From a virus: a DNA stretch of 28,681 nt. Below, piece after piece: positions 26,317-28,681 of the stretch. The notes under the pieces are model-generated. The model ran no database searches. It was not told the DNA's origin and was given only the letters and a program-made list of their open reading frames with translations. The stretch's first letter is position 1, and the number at the start of each line of letters is the position of its first letter. A program made the translations under genes and the position numbers. The stretch covers positions 1 to 28,681 of the IMG/VR virus record IMGVR_UViG_3300044953_000652. One strand, 5' to 3'.

Positions 26317-26737
26317 CAAATATATAATGATCCAGTTCACTTCTCAGCGTGATCACATCATCCCAAGCCACTTCATAGCGTATTTCTGCTGCGTATTTGC
26401 GATCTTCATCCTCGCTCAAATACATGGTGTGTTTGAAATGCACACAGTCATTGTATTTCTGCTGTATCTGATCGTCAATTCTCAGTATCTGTGTGGTCTG
26501 ATCCACCATGTCCCTGGCATGGTTTTTGGCAATGGCCACTGCGGCAGTTTTGCTGAACGTGTGGGCCACCTTTTCATTGGTTACTGCATTGGTCACCGAG
26601 AACCCATGATCGCTTTCACGCACTACCATGTGTTTGATGCTGACACTGTTGCCCTGCTGTATGGGCACACACAGCTTGTCTGTTTCTTTGTCTATGAGTT
26701 TGAGTATTTCTTTAGCGACTGTCTTGCGGTCTTTCAT
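26312..26737 (-). CDS. 141-aa hypothetical protein, virion gene block
   Basis: The start overlaps the upstream 72-aa gene by 26 nt. The protein is an alpha/beta mix, with residues 31-60 strand-rich (SVSIKHMVVRESDHGFSVTNAV) and 61-80 helical (FSKTAAVAIAKNHARDM). The C-terminal half is a charged helix. Neither signal nor TM is present. It lies in a run of late, coupled genes and is probably a structural or assembly protein. No family recognised. Confidence 0.65.
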   Translation of the reverse strand: MKDRKTVAKEILKLIDKETDKLCVPIQQGNSVSIKHMVVRESDHGFSVTNAVTNEKVAHTFSKTAAVAIAKNHARDMVDQTTQILRIDDQIQQKYNDCVHFKHTMYLSEDEDRKYAAEIRYEVAWDDVITLRSELDHYIFD

Positions 26738-26930
26738 TGCTCACCACCAGGATTTGATTATTTTTGACTATCTTGGTCACGACGCTCTTGCGGATCATGT
26801 TCTCTATGATGAACTGTTCTCGCTCCGTGAAGCTCTCCATGGGTTGAATATTCTGCATGCGGCGCAGCAGTGCAGACTCTTCGTTGCTGACGTATATTTC
26901 AAAATCTGATATCAATTCGTTAATTTTCAT
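26712..26930 (-). CDS. 72-aa hypothetical protein, MKI-start
   Basis: I choose the ATG at 26930, which has an AGAGGAAC site and overlaps the upstream TAA by 11 nt, over the longer reading to 26960. It begins MKINELISDFEIYVSNEE, sharing an MKI-x-E-(I/L) start with the two genes upstream. The rest is helical (LRRMQNIQ, FTEREQFIIENMIRK), with a short beta end (ILVVSNERP). Unknown function. Confidence 0.65.
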   Translation of the reverse strand: MKINELISDFEIYVSNEESALLRRMQNIQPMESFTEREQFIIENMIRKSVVTKIVKNNQILVVSNERPQDSR

Positions 26931-27303
26931 TTTTTGTTCCTCTGGATCTCTGCAGCACATTGCTGATCACAGGGTCCAACTCTTTCTTGGTCACTGTGAA
27001 TTCGCCAGGTGCTTTGGGATCCTTGCTTTTCATTTTAACATCTTTGGCTCCCACTGACACGATTTCCATGTCCTGTTCTTTGCCAGGCTTGATGGGTATG
27101 GGTAGACTGCCACCAGGTTTCAATAAATTTTTGTCCACTGTGGTGTTGACTTTGCCCACTGTGTTTTTTACCGTGGCCTTGCTTTTGATGGGACCCTTGG
27201 GCAACACATTTGGTGGCAAGGGAGCCCCGGTTCTCATGGTCACACCCAATTTTTTGCTGATTTTATCTAGATAGCTGTCAGGTGCTATTTCTCGGATCTT
27301 CAT
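26920..27303 (-). CDS. 127-aa Lys/Pro-rich protein, MKI-start
   Basis: It begins MKIREIAPDSYLDKISKKLG and then is low-complexity and basic, rich in Pro, Lys, Gly and Thr (PLPPNVLPKGPIKSK, LKPGGSLPIPIKPGK). It is probably disordered, ending in a more ordered part (APGEFTVTKKELDPVISNVLQ). The start overlaps the stop of the upstream basic protein (ATGA). It is possibly a packaged internal or core protein, by composition and N-terminus. Confidence 0.65.
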   Translation of the reverse strand: MKIREIAPDSYLDKISKKLGVTMRTGAPLPPNVLPKGPIKSKATVKNTVGKVNTTVDKNLLKPGGSLPIPIKPGKEQDMEIVSVGAKDVKMKSKDPKAPGEFTVTKKELDPVISNVLQRSRGTKNEN

Positions 27304-27611
27304 TTTCTTATGGGCTTTCGCTTGGTTGATTTAGTTTTGCTAGGTTTTATATTGAGTTTTTTTATTTTCTTACTGATAGTCGTTCTTTTGACTTTAGCTG
27401 CCTTGATGGCAATTTGAGATCCTCTCTTGGTCAACGTTCTTCTGAAACTCAATGATTTTTGAATATTTTTGGGTTTGGTGCAGGTGGCCGGATTGCCCAC
27501 TATCCTGCCTTTGCGAATGCCTGCTGTGCAGCGATAGCGTCTGGCCACGCGGCCTCCTTTGCGACCCCAGATGGGCGTGACTGCTTCTGTGATGATTTCA
27601 GCTATCTTCAT
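27300..27611 (-). CDS. 103-aa highly basic protein, candidate packaged internal protein
   Basis: The N-terminus MKIAEIITEA resembles the T4 capsid-targeting sequence (MKTYQEFIAEA-like), including an I-x-E|A site like that cut by the T4 prohead protease. The remainder is Lys/Arg-rich (GRKGGRVARRYRC, KKIKKLNIKPSKTKSTKRKPIRK), with two cysteines (C28, C44) in a YRCTAGIRKG...NPATC arrangement. The combination suggests a DNA-binding protein packaged in the head. Its ACTAAATA late motif gives an 18-nt leader. The targeting role is inference. Confidence 0.7.
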   Translation of the reverse strand: MKIAEIITEAVTPIWGRKGGRVARRYRCTAGIRKGRIVGNPATCTKPKNIQKSLSFRRTLTKRGSQIAIKAAKVKRTTISKKIKKLNIKPSKTKSTKRKPIRK

Positions 27612-27634
27612 ACTTAACCAACGTTGTTGTGCTG

Positions 27635-27642
27635 TATTTAGT
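27635..27642 (-). promoter_or_regulatory. T4-late-like promoter
   Basis: Minus-strand ACTAAATA, 23 nt before the ATG at 27611. Predicted start at about 27629. Confidence 0.5.
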
Positions 27643-27654
27643 GGTGTTGTGGGT

Positions 27655-27885
27655 TTAACTAGGGAATTTCATCAGCAGCGTTACTATGGTGCTGAGCAAG
27701 CCTGTGACTATGGCGCCTGTGGCCACTACGATGGTCTTGGTCATGCCTGAATTGCCCTTGAGAATTTCCTCATGCAACACGGCCACTTTTTCTTCGATGG
27801 CTGTGAGGCGTGCCTCCAAGGCCTTGTAGCGCTCGGCACAGAGATCCACGTGTGCTTCTAAATTTTCTCTCTCTAATTCGCTCAT
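27655..27885 (-). CDS. 76-aa coiled-coil/TM protein (XhlA-like layout)
   Basis: I start at the ATG at 27885. The upstream in-frame ATG at 27906 would include the GATAAATA motif. Residues 1-45 are a coiled coil (ENLEAHVDLCAERYKALEARLTAIEEKV), and residues 48-73 a single TM helix with glycines (TIVVATGAIVTGLLSTIVTLLM). This is the layout of haemolysin XhlA-type and other small late phage membrane proteins. The predicted start coincides with the ATG, so its mRNA could be leaderless. Lysis or envelope role possible. Confidence 0.7.
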   Translation of the reverse strand: MSELERENLEAHVDLCAERYKALEARLTAIEEKVAVLHEEILKGNSGMTKTIVVATGAIVTGLLSTIVTLLMKFPS

Positions 27886-27890
27886 GCAAA

Positions 27891-27898
27891 TATTTATC
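27891..27898 (-). promoter_or_regulatory. T4-late-like promoter, ATG at +1
   Basis: Minus-strand GATAAATA, 5 nt before the ATG at 27885. The predicted start falls on the A of the ATG. Confidence 0.55.
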
Positions 27899-27912
27899 TT
27901 CTGCAATATTTT

Positions 27913-28314
27913 TTAAAGTGTGCTGTTTTTATAAAACACTATGTTAGTGTTCTGCGGATCCTTGGTGATGAAAATATTATTGTTGATGTTGATGCTTTCT
28001 TTGAGATTGGATATCATGGGCACCATGTTGAAATCCTCCTGCAGTTGTGCCACGGTGACATAGTCTGACTGCTCTGTGTCAAATTCCAAGAACCAGATCT
28101 GATGCTGGCCCTGATATCTGCTGCCGAAACCAAATTCCTTCACATCCTTGAGCATGACCATGGGCCGACTGTGCAGTATCACGTTGCTCCTCAGCATGAG
28201 GCACTGTTCAAACACACTGTAGTTGGATTGTTGATCCACGGCCTGGCGATCCTGACTCCTGTGGCGATGCTGATCAGTTTTGGTGATGTCTATGAGCGAA
28301 TAAACTTGGTACAT
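27913..28314 (-). CDS. 133-aa conserved-type virion protein
   Basis: It begins MYQVYSLIDITKTDQHRHRSQDRQAVDQQSNY, with a strand followed by a polar linker, then beta-rich segments (SNVILHSRPMVMLKDV, GQHQIWFLEFDTEQ). The MY-x-VYS-x-IDIT start is of the type seen in T4-like marine phage structural-region proteins, but I cannot name it. It ends just before the XhlA-like gene. A GTTAAATA motif (28326-28333) would give a 6-nt leader. Confidence 0.65.
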   Translation of the reverse strand: MYQVYSLIDITKTDQHRHRSQDRQAVDQQSNYSVFEQCLMLRSNVILHSRPMVMLKDVKEFGFGSRYQGQHQIWFLEFDTEQSDYVTVAQLQEDFNMVPMISNLKESININNNIFITKDPQNTNIVFYKNSTL

Positions 28315-28325
28315 GTTACAGCGGG

Positions 28326-28333
28326 TATTTAAC
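28326..28333 (-). promoter_or_regulatory. Possible T4-late-like motif
   Basis: Minus-strand GTTAAATA between the terminator at 28341-28372 and the ATG at 28314. Predicted start at about 28320. Confidence 0.4.
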
Positions 28334-28340
28334 AGCCATT

Positions 28341-28372
28341 AAAAAAGGGCGTCCAGTTTCCTGAACGCCCTT
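28341..28372 (-). terminator. Rho-independent terminator, GAAA loop
   Basis: Minus-strand stem GGGCGTTCAG/CTGGACGCCC with a GAAA tetraloop, followed by six T. One pair is a U-G wobble in minus-strand RNA but a C-A mismatch on the plus strand, which fixes the direction. It ends the transcript of the gene at the right edge. Confidence 0.9.
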
Positions 28373-28398
28373 GATTGTGTTTCCTCTAGTGAGCTAGA

Positions 28399-28681
28399 TT
28401 ATGCCACTAATGGGAAACCAGTGATCAGTGTCACAGTAGCAGATGACAAGTTGACTGATCCCGCACCAACTGATGTGAATGCTTGGATTTCGTCTTCGAT
28501 GTGTTGTGCTAATGTTTCTGAGTTAGTACCATCGTACTTGTCGGTGTCGAACTTGCCTTCCAAGTACACGTCAAATACTTGGCCAGCATTACCACCACCA
28601 TCTGCTCTAAGAGCAGAGTATCCTACTATGGTATTGATTCTCATGATTGCTTCCAACACTTTTTGCACTGCTCCTGACGGA
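28399..28681 (-). CDS. C-terminal part of a gene cut by the window edge
   Basis: The frame stays open to the right edge (first full codon at 28680), so I treat it as 5'-truncated rather than starting at the internal GTG (28668) or ATG (28644). Visible residues include EAIMRINTIVGYSALRADGGG, GQVFDVYLEGKFD and SVNLSSATVTLITGFPLVA, a beta-rich, Gly/Ser/Thr-rich, low-Lys sequence like a structural protein. The strong terminator right after it suggests high expression. Function not assigned. Confidence 0.6.
   Translation of the reverse strand, partial: PSGAVQKVLEAIMRINTIVGYSALRADGGGNAGQVFDVYLEGKFDTDKYDGTNSETLAQHIEDEIQAFTSVGAGSVNLSSATVTLITGFPLVA

Noticed and set aside
1-28681. CRISPR array, insertion sequence, integrase or attachment site
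   Set aside because: No regularly spaced repeats, transposase or integrase motifs, or terminal repeats were seen on either strand.

Overview
This window reads as part of the genome of a marine T4-like myovirus. The evidence is a T4-type ATP-dependent DNA ligase, class Ia ribonucleotide reductase (NrdA and NrdB) with a glutaredoxin, a phage-type AAA+ ATPase, a PD-(D/E)XK nuclease, a 2OG-Fe(II) oxygenase, an Hsp20, a tail appendage with a pectate-lyase-like fold, and many short TAAATA motifs of the T4 late-promoter type. Genes are tightly packed, with many 4-11 nt stop/start overlaps, and nearly all lie on the minus strand. A small plus-strand island spans about 12.9-14.5 kb, and one more small plus-strand gene sits at 4921. 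The host is probably a marine alphaproteobacterium. This is inferred from a circularly permuted (two-piece) tmRNA gene, which is typical of Alphaproteobacteria, and from a heme oxygenase plus PcyX-like bilin reductase pair, an arrangement reported from uncultured oceanic viruses.

Layout, left to right. 1-3.0 kb: small membrane, basic and coiled-coil proteins, then DNA ligase and an AAA+ ATPase behind one sigma70-type promoter. 3.2-5.1 kb: a small basic DNA-binding-type protein, ClpP protease with a 70-aa partner, a membrane protein and ribosomal protein bS21. 5.1-6.4 kb: two HExxH metallopeptidases separated by a 35-aa membrane peptide. 6.4-8.2 kb: an operon clpS - heme oxygenase - 60-aa protein - bilin reductase. 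8.2-11.3 kb: Hsp20, a 2OG oxygenase, a hypothetical protein and a large membrane/coiled-coil protein. 11.4-12.7 kb: three exported or lipid-anchored envelope proteins under a near-consensus sigma70 promoter. 12.9-15.2 kb: holin (+) and membrane-anchored glucosaminidase endolysin (-), with small proteins. 15.3-15.7 kb: the permuted tmRNA gene. 15.7-17.4 kb: cold-shock protein, a 58-aa basic protein, a HAD-type nucleotidase, an LSm-like protein and glutaredoxin. 17.5-21.4 kb: a 138-aa protein, NrdB and NrdA. 21.5-28.7 kb: mainly virion-type genes (tail appendage, a protein with a probable -1 frameshift extension, basic internal-protein candidates), interrupted by a PD-(D/E)XK nuclease and an NfuA-type Fe-S protein.

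How it fits together. One theme is control of host proteostasis and translation: tmRNA, ClpP, ClpS, Hsp20, bS21, a cold-shock protein and two metallopeptidases. The tmRNA tag ends in Val-Ala-Ala, like a Clp degron, so the phage may supply both a tagging RNA and parts of the protease that reads the tag. A second theme is nucleotide supply (RNR, glutaredoxin, HAD nucleotidase). A third is bilin synthesis from heme.

Two promoter classes are visible by eye. One is sigma70-like (TTGACA/T, 17 nt, TATAAT-like). The other is T4-late-like (NNTAAATA). In several cases the start codon falls at the predicted transcription start, suggesting leaderless mRNAs. No computation or database search was run. Family calls rest on motifs read by eye.
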